Below, piece after piece: positions 24,506-34,900 of a DNA stretch of 64,000 nt. This DNA comes from Mesocentrotus franciscanus (lineage: Eukaryota; Echinodermata; Echinoidea; Camarodonta; Strongylocentrotidae), in NCBI GenBank assembly GCA_037976565.1, contig CP137682.1:20632800-20696799 (forward strand), in the 5' to 3' direction. Made by a program: the position numbers and the translations under genes. Under the pieces are notes generated by a model. That model did no database searches, was not told the DNA's origin, and was given only the letters and a program-made list of their open reading frames with translations. The stretch's first letter is position 1, and the number at the start of each line of letters is the position of its first letter.

Positions 24506-25373
24506 ATGGAGAAGAATCTAAATTTAATCATTTTTCCTCAAATCGAGTTCTTGGTAGCATGTTTTACGGTTGACGGTTCTTCAGTCGATGCTACCTGAAG
24601 GCGACGTCTTCGCACGGACAAACAAGAAAAAACCTAAAAGGTACGCTGCCATAGGACGGAAGGAAATTATTTTGATTTTCTTCCCGATGTGAGTCAACAA
24701 TTACTTTTAAAATCTTTGTATTCGCTGACGTGTGAACCGTGATGCCATCGATGTGAGTTGAAGAAGTTCAAAGAACGCAGTGAACATTTTTAAGAGTTCA
24801 TGCCATGGATGTCAAAGATTCTCTTGTGGATTAAAGGTTTCAGTAGATAGTCCCTAATGGGACATTTCATACTTTGTATGAGCACTCCAAACTCTGATAA
24901 TGATCTGTATCAATTGCGCTATTACTCATTTCCTTTCAAAATATTAGCATACTTGAATATTTTGATATCTCGATATCAAGGATATGACCTACTGGCATAT
25001 TAGGCCAGACAGGCTGAATTCCATGTTTCTTTTTGAGCACATCTGATGGTTAAAAGCATTGTTTCATGCTGCATGACATATAAATGTAATTAAATATAAT
25101 TTTTTGATATGGGTGCACATGAGCACCTTTTTAAAAGATTTTCTTTCGAGGAAATAGATTTCCTCACCAGCAAACTCGATGATTTATAATTACTTCATTT
25201 TTCTGTGATTTTCATGAAATCTTTACATAAACATATATCATCCCTTTTAACAGTTTTTACTTCAAGGAACATGGGGAGAGAGAGAGAGAGAAGAAAAAAA
25301 ACAGCTAACTGCTCCCATGAAGGACTTTCTGGAACTAATCAGTTCTCCATTTTTATTGATATTACCATTGATT

Positions 25374-25434
25374 GCTGAGAGGCAGAGGGGATGTTAATTC
25401 ATGCAGAGTTATGCACTTCTGGTTCTAAGCAGAC
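25374..25434 (+). mobile_element. Hairpin element, shortened copy
   Basis: GCTGAGAGGCAGAGGGGATG and GAGTTATGCACTTCTGGTTC then TAAGCAGAC, a diverged 61-bp version with a reduced loop. Confidence 0.65.
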
Positions 25435-25470
25435 AGTATACTGGTGAAGGAATGTCACTAAAGGAATTCC

Positions 25471-25672
25471 ATGTTTAGAGGCAGAAGGGTATTAACTCCG
25501 ATATTATTACAAAGTTCAAGGGCAGCGTTTCATGAAAACCGTCATAAGGACAAGTCCCTCCGACACCCCATTGAAACGCATGTGTATTAGATTTAACGCG
25601 GGTTTCAATGGGATGTCAGTGAACTTGTACCTATGACGGTTTTGTGAAACGACCCCCTGGCTCTCAATACTG
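25471..25672 (+). mobile_element. Hairpin element split by a nested foldback
   Basis: The left arm (TTTAGAGGCAGAAGGGTATT, AACTC) is at 25471-25518 and the end of the right arm (CTGGCTCTCAATACTG) at 25657-25672. Between them lies the unrelated foldback at 25519-25656, so one element inserted into another. Confidence 0.65.
25519..25656. mobile_element. Foldback MITE nested in a hairpin element
   Basis: GTTTCATGAAAACCGTCATA and TATGACGGTTTTGTGAAACG form the arms, with CAATGGGATGTCA and TGACACCCCATTG-like inner complementarity. The outer ends resemble the GTGTTTCACAAA family. Confidence 0.75.
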
Positions 25673-25676
25673 ATAT

Positions 25677-25961
25677 CTGGAGAGTGTTTCACAAAGATTA
25701 AGATCGACTGTTAAGTTGGACTTAAATATGACAGGCCGTTCATGCCACTGTTTGCTCTCACCATTGTGATCTTTAGATAATATTTTTCCCTTCAATAATG
25801 AATTATCAAAAAATACATATTCTGTAGATTTGTGACCATGATTTGTAAGTCCCTTGAGATACCAATGCCAGTAAACGGTGAGAGCAAACAGTGACATGAA
25901 CGGCCTGCCATAGTTAAGTCCAACTTAAAGTCGATCTTAGTCTTTGTGAAACACTCCCCTG
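25677..25961. mobile_element. Foldback MITE, GTGTTTCACAAA family, arms about 85 bp
   Basis: The left arm GAGAGTGTTTCACAAAGATT, AAGATCGACT, GTTGGACTTAA, GGCCGTTCATG, CACTGTTTGCTCTCACC is mirrored almost base for base at 25876-25961. The central 110 bp is single-copy. Open frames crossing it are accidental. Confidence 0.85.
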
Positions 25962-26043
25962 CTATGGTAGAAGCCAAGATGGCACATGATAATGATGATG
26001 GGATAGAGTTCAAGTTCAGGATCAGAAACAGTGATCGACTTAC

Positions 26044-26142
26044 CAGCCCTCGTTGCAACATCTTGGGGTCTGGTGCGTTTGGTGTGCTGGGAGACCTTTG
26101 ACGATTGTTGCGCCCTGTCCTAGGGGAGCTCGGCTCACCAGC
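26044..26142 (-). CDS. PLEKHG5: PLEKHG5-like RhoGEF, coding exon 3 (residues 89-121)
   Basis: A 99-nt exon with exactly 33 codons, phase 0 at both ends, acceptor TATTTACAG and donor CTG/GTAAGT. The frame that joins both neighbours encodes a Ser/Pro/Arg-rich linker (AGEPSSPRTGRNNRQRSPS), probably disordered and phosphorylatable (RSPS). A longer frame that starts in the upstream intron (LVSRAPLGQG) is a shadow: it needs intron sequence and does not match the phases. The segment is clearly more GC-rich than the intron around it. Confidence 0.7.
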
Positions 26143-26299
26143 CTGTAAATAGAGAAATGAATGTAGGAGTCAGAAATCATTAATGGGTGATTCAAAAATA
26201 ATAATGCATACAATGTCAATATCAAAGCTTTATAGAGTACATGCACACCCTAAGACACATACATGGTGCACACATGTGTGCGTGTTAATGAATCTAAAG

Positions 26300-26395
26300 A
26301 CCAGGGTAAAAATGATAACTGTAAAGCATTTAGAGACGGTATTCCTTATCAAGGGCTATATAAATCTAGATTTATTATTATTATCATTTATGATA
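26300..26395 (+). mobile_element. SINE 3' fragment
   Basis: GTAAAGCATTTAGAGACGG, AAGGGCTATATAAATCTAGA and a TTATTATTATTA tail match the tail of the SINE at 46225. The head is missing. Confidence 0.6.
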
Positions 26396-27234
26396 AACAA
26401 TATTTTTCATTCATTCATTCAACAAGGAATTTATTAAGATAGGGCCCTTTTTTGTTTGTTTTAGAGCTGAGCAACGTAATGATGACTCACAGATCCTGTA
26501 TGACACAAACTCCTTTAATGATCAGGCGGAATAATGATCTAGCGGCAGTGAAACTGTTGCCAGTGGGTGGACGTTGCATAATAGTTTAATATGATGACAA
26601 AATATCAACTAGTTGAGTGGATAAAGTGGAAATGCCTATATTAGTACATGTACAATTAACAACTTAATTATCCATACCCCTTGTAAATTTGATGTTTTTT
26701 TGTTTTTTTGTAACTCAAGTATATTAAACAAGTGGACTGGCTGAATTAGGGCCTTTGGATGAATACTTTAAGATGTAAGCTTTAATATGTCACATTCAAA
26801 TTTCAATTCTTCACATACTTTAAAAACTACAAAACTTGGTAAGGTTAAGTTGTCAACTGTATATGCATTTTAGAAAATGAACGTAATCTCCATACAATAC
26901 ATGTAAGAATTGAAATAGACCAGAGCCTTTTAAAATAATTTTGGTCTGAGTTTAGAGTACATCATTTTATTAGAGAAGCTGGAATTGTGATTAACAAATT
27001 TGTAATTTCAGAAGAAATCGAGTTGATCCCAACTATGTGAAGGGGGCAAAGTAAATCGAAATAACAGTGTGAAACGTGTGAAACGTGCTTAGCAGTTTCT
27101 GGAGACACTGATGTGACTGACTGTGCTTTGGCTTTGACCTTACCCGTACAACCGACAGTATCATGTTTGCTATGGATAGGGTCCAGTTTTTAAAAAATCT
27201 CTCCAATTAACAATATCAAACTAAGGCGACAGAC

Positions 27235-27351
27235 ATGTGCTGCTCTCAGATGAGAATGAAAAGGATGATGGTGAAGAGTGGAGCTATCATAAGGAATCCA
27301 GGAGATGAAACGATCATGAGGGATGACACTGACAATGACGAAGATGATGAC

Positions 27352-27394
<43 letters not shown>

Positions 27395-27572
27395 GTGAAG
27401 AGTGGAGCTATCGTAAGGAATCCAGGAGATGAAACGATCATGAGGGATGACTCTGACAATGATGATGATGATGACGACTACAATGATGGTGGTGATAACA
27501 ATTTTGCTGATACTGATGAAGATGATGACAAGGAAAGTGATGCAAATGATGTTGACACCTGTATGATGGTGT

Positions 27573-27615
<43 letters not shown>

Positions 27616-27653
27616 AATGATGATGGCATTAACAAAAATGACAATGATGATGG

Positions 27654-27687
<34 letters not shown>

Positions 27688-28032
27688 ATTAACAAAGATG
27701 ACAATGATGATGGTGATGATGATGTTGACAATGGTATTATGATGATGATGATGATGAAGTCGACAGAGGTATGATGATTATGATGATGGTGTGGGCCAAA
27801 GATATGATGTCCAGAAGTATTTCATCTACAAGGATGATGGATCCCAACAGTCTTCTTCAAATGGTATTATGAATAAGACACTAACAATGAAGTCAATGAT
27901 GATGATGATGCAGTTCGGAATGAAAAAAGATTGTATCTTCCGCCAATGAAATTTTTGTGAACCTTAAGTATGCTCTTCAACTTTTGATTACAGGGAGAAA
28001 GATGATGATGATAATGATAGTGATGATGATGT

Positions 28033-28065
<33 letters not shown>

Positions 28066-28510
28066 CAGAAATGATGATGATGGTAATGTGATGATGGTAA
28101 TGATGATGATGGTGATGATGACCACAACAAAACAAAAATGCTACTGGTTCCTCTTCAACTGATAACCAGTGGTGATGAGAGTAGTGGTAATGATGATGCA
28201 GATGCAGTCCTAGCAAAGAGAAGAAGGTCCTAAGTGGTCTAACTGAAATGGTAAGAGTAAGTATGGAAGATTCTCTGAAACATTTAGTCCCAGCAATGAT
28301 GATGATGATGATGGTGATGGTGATTATGCAGATAGAGAGGTTAGTTCCAAATGATCAAACACAAATGATAATCCACATAGGAAAGATTCTCCTCAACTTA
28401 GTATATCAATGATAACAAAGACAAAGCGATGGTGATGATGATGATGACAATGCTGAAGATGATAATAAAGATGATGATGATGACGACGATGACGATGATA
28501 CCACAATGCC
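27235..28510 (+). repeat. GAT-rich imperfect microsatellite domain with 120-bp direct repeat
   Basis: Many blocks of GATGAT separated by less regular sequence. A unit beginning GGTGAAGAGTGGAGCTATC and continuing AGGAATCCAGGAGATGAAAC occurs twice (about 27269 and 27393). Another unit, GGCATTAACAAAAATGACAA, is echoed by GGAATTAACAAAGATGACAA. Acidic (poly-Asp) or poly-Met frames are repeat artefacts. Confidence 0.85.
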
Positions 28511-28775
28511 ACTAAAATCTTTCAAGCATCTCCTTCACCTTTGCACAACTATTCAAGCCAGAAGGAAAAGTTGCCGCCGCTCGGCCATGAGATGCCTTCA
28601 TCGACAATGCCGCAAAGATGCCTTCGTCAACGAACCTTCATCAACGTCTTGTTCTGTTTCTGGATGGCTCACTACTAACCAGACTCCAGCCTATGTTACG
28701 TCCTACCCATTCACTTGTAGCATAGATTTTGTTGTCATTGGAAGTAGTCAGGAAAGAGGATGTCGAATGTGTTAG
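28506..28775 (+). other. Uncharacterised 89-codon open frame, GC-richer than its surroundings
   Basis: The frame starts ATG right after the GAT-rich tract and encodes a basic, Cys-rich peptide (QARRKSCRRSAMRCLHRQCR). It lies on the strand opposite the gene. I do not recognise it and see no promoter, splice signal or polyadenylation site. The CpG-rich start contains the near-repeat ATGCCTTC.TC, so the frame could be a by-product of short repeats. Confidence 0.2.
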
Positions 28776-28924
28776 GTCATACGTTGCGCAGGGACACGCA
28801 AATAGGGAACTTAGGAAAAATCGGGACTACCTGCGTCAAAGTTGATTAGAAAAAACCACCTGGACCCGTTTCCTGACGATAGAACACCCCCACAGGAAAA
28901 TAGGAAATATAGACAGAGAGACTG

Positions 28925-29340
28925 GGAGAGAGAGAGAGAGAGAGAGAGAGAAGGAGAGAGAAAGAGAGGGGGAGGGAAAGCCAAGGGGAAAGAGTGAAAC
29001 TGCCCAACTTCTGCGACGACGTCATTACATAGATGTGGCAACTAGCTGGGTATTTATGTTTTCTTGAGGAACTTTTCAAATGAAGAGATTGAGGTCAGCA
29101 GGAAAAACTAAAATCTAGAACAGAAATAGGTAATGGGAGACATTGCAAAAAATTGTGAAATAATACAAGAGAGAGGGGGAGAAAGAAAGAAAGCTAGAGA
29201 AAGACAAAAAAGGTGGAAACTATGTGAGAGAAGAGTGATAAAGAAAAAGAGGAGGAGGAAAGAGAGAAAGAGAGAAATATGAAGATAACAAAGATATGCA
29301 AAGAGAGAAATGTTAGAGGAGAGAGAGATAGACAAACACA
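28925..29340. repeat. GA-rich purine tract
   Basis: (GA)n at 28925-28951, followed by scattered AGAGAGA, GAAAGAAAG and GAGGAGGAAAGAG to about 29340. Confidence 0.85.
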
Positions 29341-29439
29341 AAAACCTTAATTGGACAATTCAAGGGGTTTCCTCCTTCTTTTTATTCATAAACGTGATTA
29401 CATCTACATTAACTTCTATTTATCTTTTATCAATTTATC

Positions 29440-29720
29440 TATCTAAAGTTGTTGTGATCCAGATCATGATAAACCGCTGGACTGTGAACCGCAGGGTACT
29501 GGGTTTGAATCACTGCTGCAGCACCAAAGTCCTTTAGCAAGACATTAATCTATATTTGCAACACTCTACCCAGGTGAAGTGAGTGGGAACCCCTGGTGGG
29601 ATTTATTCTGTGAATGCACCGAGTGCTACAGTTGCTGGAGCTAAAGCCGAGGTAATGAAAATCCAACGTCTTTGTTATATCATAATGTGATATGCGCTAT
29701 ACAAGAACGGCATATCATTA
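29440..29720 (+). mobile_element. tRNA-derived SINE
   Basis: A tRNA-like head with a box-A-like ATGATAAACCGCTGGACTG and a box-B-like GGGTTTGAATCACTG is followed by the conserved body CCTTTAGCAAGACATTAATC and CAGGTGAAGTGAGTGGGAAC, and a tail with TATGCGCTATACAAGAACGG. It shares the CCTTTRGCAAGRCATTAATC word with the element at 46225. Confidence 0.75.
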
Positions 29721-30167
29721 CTACTATCTCTATACTATTCATATATTCCTATGATTCCTAGACTTTGCCTTCAGGACCTGCAGATAACAGAGCTATGTTC
29801 TCATCCCTAAAAAGTGCCTCCTAACCCCTAACGCTGCCAAGATAATGACCCAACTATCAGCTGCCCCCCACATACACTGTTGAAGTCTAAGCATGGACCT
29901 ACCACAAAAGAATAACTTTGCAAGTTTCCTCAGGAGATAGTTCTGCAAAGGGAGTCGTCAAAGAGGATAGATGTCGTAGAAGATATTTGTCCAGGGTATT
30001 AGTTCTTAAGCCATTCATATCTATAAATTACATCTGCTTCTCTGTTGCATATGTGTGTATATGTCTCTCTCTCTTTCCCCCAACCTCCCTCTTTTTCTTC
30101 TTTTACTCCAGGAGATAACAAATCCATGCAAACTTCATCTAAATTCCTCAGCTGACCCAACCAACAT

Positions 30168-30235
30168 AGTTTAGAACTAGCGACCTTCCTGAATTTTGCC
30201 AAACGATATTACCACTCCGGCACTGGTCCTTCGTG
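30168..30235 (-). mobile_element. Degenerate tRNA-like SINE head
   Basis: On the minus strand CAGTGCCGGAGTGGTAATAT resembles box A and GGTCGCTAGTTCTAAAC a decayed box B, at the spacing of a tRNA. No body or tail is evident. Confidence 0.35.
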
Positions 30236-30744
30236 AGCACTCCACCACATGTAGCCTGCGTCACGCAGCATTCTCAAAGCTAAAACCTAATTTGACGAGT
30301 CTGGTTTTGTAGCATAGGAGCGCAGGACAGGACAAGACAACAATCAGTGCAATGTGATGAGCCAAGAGTGTAAGATCAGGGCATCGGAGAAGAGCCAAGT
30401 CAGCAAATTGGCAGGAATTTGTCACCTGGGCTAATGATGCACACCTTGGTGAAAGAATGCATGTTAAGGCTCTTCTTACCATGGCCCCTAGTTCAATGGT
30501 TTATCATACACAATTCTTACTCCATATGGCTTTGGAAGGGTTAAAGCAACCATCCTTGATCTATAAACAAGGTAGCAGTCGTCTCACCTGTATCCCTTCC
30601 ACATGCACAGACAACAGAGAACCTTCCACAGCCTATCTGACATGATAGATATCACCCCTAGAATTCAAACTTTCTCAATGGTATAGGCCAATTTCATATG
30701 GAGTTTGGGTCATTTCATTCGTGAATTAGGGGTGTTCAACTTAC

Positions 30745-30817
30745 CAATGTGTGTACCCTCCTCAGTGCTGATCTTCTGTGAAGTCTGCATGGAGTATTTG
30801 TTGATCCTTCTGCATCT
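30745..30817 (-). CDS. PLEKHG5: PLEKHG5-like RhoGEF, coding exon 2 (residues 64-88)
   Basis: A 73-nt exon with acceptor TTTTACAG and donor TTG/GTAAGT. Its first base completes the Arg codon from the exon at 56553-56743, and the remaining 24 codons end in phase 0. The other two frames fail: one has a TGA inside, and the other runs into a stop at the junction with the next exon. The encoded piece is Arg-rich (HRRSALRRVHTL) and likely disordered. Vertebrate PLEKHG5 has a comparable basic Lys/Arg-rich run before its Ras-binding region, which supports the order but is weak evidence by itself. The intron upstream is 25.7 kb and the one downstream is 4.6 kb. Confidence 0.65.
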
Positions 30818-31004
30818 CTGTAAAACAAAGAAGAAAAAAAGAAATGGAAAATGATTTTAAACTTGCAACAGAACATCAAAGTTACATTACCTTGTATGGA
30901 GGAATTATAAATATGCAATCAGATACAAAGATAAATTGACTACAGATATTTTGCAATGACATGAAATTTGTTAACTCAAACACATGGACTTACTCTCCCT
31001 CTCT

Positions 31005-31101
31005 TTTCTCTCTCTCTCTCTCTCTCTCTCGATCAATCGATCGATCCCACATTCAATTTTCATGTGGTTTGTTTGAATTTCTCCTCCATATAATTGAGCT
31101 T

Positions 31102-31132
<31 letters not shown>

Positions 31133-31197
31133 ATCCCACTCTCCCTATTGCCCCCCTCTCTACTTTCATCCATCTCACTCTCTCTCTCTCTCTCTTT
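31005..31197 (+). repeat. (CT)n tracts
   Basis: CT runs at 31005-31030, 31100-31129 and 31178-31197, with a short CGATCAATCGATCGATC palindrome after the first. Confidence 0.9.
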
Positions 31198-31668
31198 CTA
31201 ACTATATTTCTCCATTTCTTTCTTGTCCTTTCTTTCTCTTTCATGATGCTTCTTTCCACCCTGCCCAATTTTGTTGCAACATTCAAGTTTTGTTTCCTTA
31301 TCTCACTTTATCTCACTCTAGCTCTCTCTCTCTCACCCCATCCATCTCTGAAATGTCATTTGGGTTGACACAAGTCACACAATTTAATTCACCTTTCCAT
31401 TTCTTCCAAATATTCTAATGCATTCTTGAAAGTTGTTTATTTTTTGTCTCTTTTACCCCTTTTCCCCTGTGTCATCTTCCAGAACCCTCCCAAAAGGCCC
31501 TAAGCCAAAAAACATTCACATGAAGATGCACTTTCACGCTTATTAAATCTAAAATCTTGGTAGGGTTTCACATCCATGACTCATAAGGGGAAAACCTCAA
31601 ACATGGTAGAAAACCCTTCTCTTGGAAATGTTGTTTGCAGGGATATGATGAGTAAAGCACAGTGAGTG

Positions 31669-31669
<1 letters not shown>

Positions 31670-31733
<64 letters not shown>

Positions 31734-31862
31734 GAGAGGGGGAGAGGGAGAGTGGAAGAGAGGGGGAGAGGAAAGAGAAGGAGAGGGGAAAGAGAAAAAG
31801 GGGAGAGATGGAGTGAGAGGGGGAGGAGGAGAGAGAGAGAGAGAGAGAGGAAAGGGGGGGGG
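31670..31862 (+). repeat. (GA)n tract with purine-only continuation
   Basis: An uninterrupted GA run to about 31721, then almost pure purine (GGGAGA, GGAAAG) to 31862, ending in a G8-9 run. It faces the CT tracts at 31005-31197 as an inverted partner. Confidence 0.9.
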
Positions 31863-32084
31863 GAGATATACAGGTTTCTTTACAGTACAGATAAGTTAAG
31901 TCTAAAGAATATTTGAGCAGTAAGAATAAAAAGAAACATCTCAACAACTTTGAAGCTTTTTAAGCAAAATTGACTTGATAGTATAAGCAATATAAGAAAT
32001 CTTGGAATGTTTTGCAAACTTCAAAAAGTTCTCTAGGGTATACCTGCATATAAAATCAAAGGGCCTAACCATTTTATTGTACAT

Positions 32085-32155
32085 ATCATCTGCAGGGAGC
32101 CAAAGTTTAAACCATGTATTAAATGAAATGACTGAAGGCCCATCTGGCTCTGAGA
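32085..32155 (+). mobile_element. Hairpin element, strongly diverged
   Basis: ATCATCTGCAGGGAGCCAAAG at the left and GAAGGCCCATCTGGCTCTGA at the right keep the arm pattern; the inner arms have decayed. Confidence 0.45.
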
Positions 32156-32579
32156 AGTGCGTACTCAATTCATCACAGGAAAACATCATATCATTTTGAT
32201 ACTGATGAAGAAAATTTTTCATCTTAAAAATCAAAACACAAGCAGTAGAGATTGTTCATAAGGATAAGCAAGCCAAATCCCCTGAATTTTCCCTGAATTT
32301 TCCAGGAATCGCAAAGCAGTTGGCTCTATCCCACAACTTCTACATCACGATGCCCCCATAACTCTACGATTCATAAGCCATATGTAAATTAGATTCACAA
32401 CCCAAATTAGGGCATCTTTCATCCATAATTAGAAAAATGTGCTAAAATGGAAAATTGACGTCACATGAACTCTCTCAACGAAATCCAGACTACTAGCTGG
32501 CACCATAGAGGTGGTGACAGTCGTCATTTGTTTATGGTTGCCATAGGCAACTGGGCATGGGAGTCGGGTACCAATATAG

Positions 32580-32725
32580 GAATTCTGTCTGACCTAGAAG
32601 CAGGACCCCATGGAAGAACAGGCATATTTTGTTAATATGCCTGAAATGGGCTATCCGCCGAATATTTCATTTATGTATGTATTTGTATGTTGTGATGATT
32701 TTATGCGGAAATAAAAACAAACATA
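32580..32725 (+). mobile_element. Possible non-LTR retrotransposon 3' tail
   Basis: TGACCTAGAAGCAGGACCCC then GGAAGAACAGGCATATT, a GGCATATT/AATATGCC hairpin, GAAATGGGCTATCCGCCGAA and an A-rich end (GGAAATAAAAACAAACATAC) resemble the 3' ends of CR1/L2-type LINEs. No reverse-transcriptase frame is present. Confidence 0.4.
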
Positions 32726-33047
32726 CAAACAATACCAAGTATGAAGTCGATTGCATTAGAGGCTAGTAGTGATATAAGAGGATTTACATCGCCAATTCAG
32801 TATGATAATAATAATCAAGTAATAATGTTTCACCACTGACTTATAAACTGTACTTCTTTACTTTTAGAAAGCTACTGGAGAAACAAAAAGAAAAGAGCAT
32901 AAAGATTTGACCAAGTTTGCAGAATAACATCAGGAACTTGTAGATTGTAGAAGTCCCTGATATCGCAGTACCATATACAGAGAATGGCAGCTATAATGAG
33001 ACATGCAGAAAAGGAGAGGAGGAAGAGACAGCAGGAAGGTGATAAAT

Positions 33048-33122
33048 GTCTGTTTGGAGCCAGAAGGGCCTTAACTCATATACTCTAACATAGAATTAAT
33101 GCCATTCATGCTCTGAACAGAC
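33048..33122 (+). mobile_element. Palindromic hairpin element
   Basis: GTCTGTTTGGAGCCAGAAGG and ATGCCATTCATGCTCTGAAC then AGAC, orientation A loop (ATACTCTAACATAG). Confidence 0.85.
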
Positions 33123-33322
33123 AATAAGCTATATCCAAATATGATAGATATACATAGAGATCATCTTGTATATATGAAGTTAATTTTACACATATTGTAG
33201 CATAGAGACATGGTTCTTGCGACTTTCCTGTTCAATGATTTGTTATAGCATTTACATCTGTTACGACAGATACATGTAGGTAATAAAAATTTTAAAAAGT
33301 AAAAGGTAAAAGAGAAGGTAAT

Positions 33323-33349
33323 GGAGAGAGAGAGAGAGAGAGAGAGAGA
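33323..33349. repeat. (GA)n microsatellite
   Basis: A pure GA run of about 26 bp. Confidence 0.95.
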
Positions 33350-33869
33350 CCAGAGCAAATATTCCATCCACAGCCAGGCAACAGCATAATGATGAGGCAC
33401 ATACAGTATATACACTGAGCAAATTGATGAAATCAATGCTTTATGCATAGCGAGATACAGAGGCCGTAACTAACACATCTGTCAACTCTAATAAACCCAC
33501 TTGATCTACGTAATCAGAGAGAAAAAGAAAAAAACTTTCATCTTGCACTTTCTCCTTTACACCCTAATCCAACACATCCTCCCGAATCGATTCTTTCCCA
33601 GAACACCGTACCCTACAAAAAATGCTCCTTTCCTAATCAAAAATAATAACCCAAACTCTGGCACGAGGCGAGTTGTAAAGGGAGAAGTGGCGAGCGGGGA
33701 GCTGTTCCCATGGCGATGAGAATTCAAAAGTGTCAGGCTGGTTGCCAAGTCCGAGTGTCAGATTTTACGGGTTTATCGGCGCTGGGATTTTTACTACTCT
33801 TCAGCGACTTGTTGAGTATTGATGGATGATGCAGCAGAAAAATGAAGGAAGAAGATAAATCAATATATC

Positions 33870-33940
33870 GTCTGTTTGGAGCCAGAAGGGCGTTAACTCT
33901 GTGTTGAAGTATATGAGTTAATGCCCTTCTTGCTCCAGAT
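33870..33940 (-). mobile_element. Palindromic hairpin element
   Basis: GTCTGTTTGGAGCCAGAAGG with GCGTTAACTCTG, loop TGTTGAAGTATATGAG (orientation B), then TTAATGCCCTTCTTGCTCCA. The last 8 bp of the right arm are shortened. Confidence 0.85.
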
Positions 33941-34689
33941 GATATCATAGTTTTGTGCTGACCCACATATTGTAAAATATGAAGCCATGAGAAAGTGGAG
34001 TGTGGATATATTAAGTATTTTAACTTTACTCATCCAGCAGCCATTTTGGGGATGTGTGTGTGGGTGTGTGTAAATTCAAGATGTATCAGCTTTGAACTGT
34101 GACTTTGATTTTTTATCAATAAACCTTGTCAATTCAATTTATGAGAAGAACATAATTCTTGAACTTTAAAAAAACATTATTTGAAACCCTCTTCTACAAC
34201 TTCAAAACTTGGTTGTATAAGAAAAAGTTAAATCATCCAGGCAGAAAATTGTTTTCTGTTATCAATATCAGTAATAGGTTTGCATTGACCTACATTCATG
34301 TTGCAAAACATGAAGGCATACCAGAGGGAAAACTGTAGGTAAATTAAACATCTGGAGATGAACTAAAAACCAATACATTGGTTAGGGTAAGGGGAAGATG
34401 CTACATCTTCAAGAAATGACTTCCACGATTTCCATTAGATACAGATGCCATTATGATTACAATCTATAAATAAACAGAAAGGGAGAAGAAAAAATTCAAG
34501 CACCTTTTCAATAATATCATGGAGTTATGTATTTCTTTCACTTCTGTGGTTAGACAAGACAAGCAACAAATGAAGATGCAATAAAGATCAAGAATTCAGT
34601 CAAAGTCCAAATTGGCAACAGAATCAGTCATAAAGTACGCCAGGTAACATACTCCGCATCAGGACAATATTAAAGTGACCCTCAAAGAA

Positions 34690-34900
34690 TTTTGATTACG
34701 GAGCCACGAGGGCGTCGTATCTTTGTGATGCACATCACTGCCACATCCAATCTAAGGTGCTATTCTGAGAGTATAGACACGGACCAGGGTTGCCCCCGAC
34801 GACGGAGGATCCATGATCGTTGACGACTCGCTACAGCGCGGGTATCTCTTGCGGTTGTTGAGCTCAACTTCTGCAGATGTGCCTAAATGAAAGTGCAGAC
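34690..34900. other. Unexplained GC/CpG-rich block
   Basis: About 210 bp with far more CpG than its surroundings (CGACGACGGAGG, CTACAGCGCGGG). Both strands have open stretches of 35-40 codons without a start. On the minus strand an AG acceptor-like CATCTGCAG precedes ELNNRKRYPRCSESSTIMD, but its phase does not join the gene and no donor follows. Possible alternative exon, regulatory element or GC-rich repeat. Confidence 0.35.

Larger units (their letters stand above)
9623..26043 (-). other. Intron 3 of the PLEKHG5-like gene
   Basis: A 16.4 kb intron between exons 3 and 4. It holds the 38-bp minisatellite, a Harbinger-type MITE, two of the three 197-bp MITE copies, one 510-bp GTGTCCACACAC element, several hairpin elements and foldbacks. 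The stretches 11340-13400, 15800-17490, 18010-19870, 20300-21650 and 21730-23000 contain nothing I can identify beyond short microsatellites. Open frames there are not supported by codon character or splice logic. Confidence 0.55.
26143..30744 (-). other. Intron 2 of the PLEKHG5-like gene
   Basis: A 4.6 kb intron with a SINE tail, a long GAT-rich domain, a GC-richer block near 28550-28650, GA-rich tracts (28925-29340) and one tRNA-derived SINE. No coding exon compatible with the phases was found. Confidence 0.55.

Noticed and set aside
26040..26246. A longer frame over exon 3 (68 codons)
   Set aside because: It begins in the intron and uses a frame incompatible with both neighbouring exons.
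27323..27742. Acidic or Met-rich frames in the GAT domain
   Set aside because: Composition is explained by trinucleotide repeats; several frames are open equally, as expected for repeats.
34750..34890. GC-rich minus-strand frame as another exon of the gene
   Set aside because: Joined to the first exon it meets TGA at once, and no GT donor in a suitable context follows.
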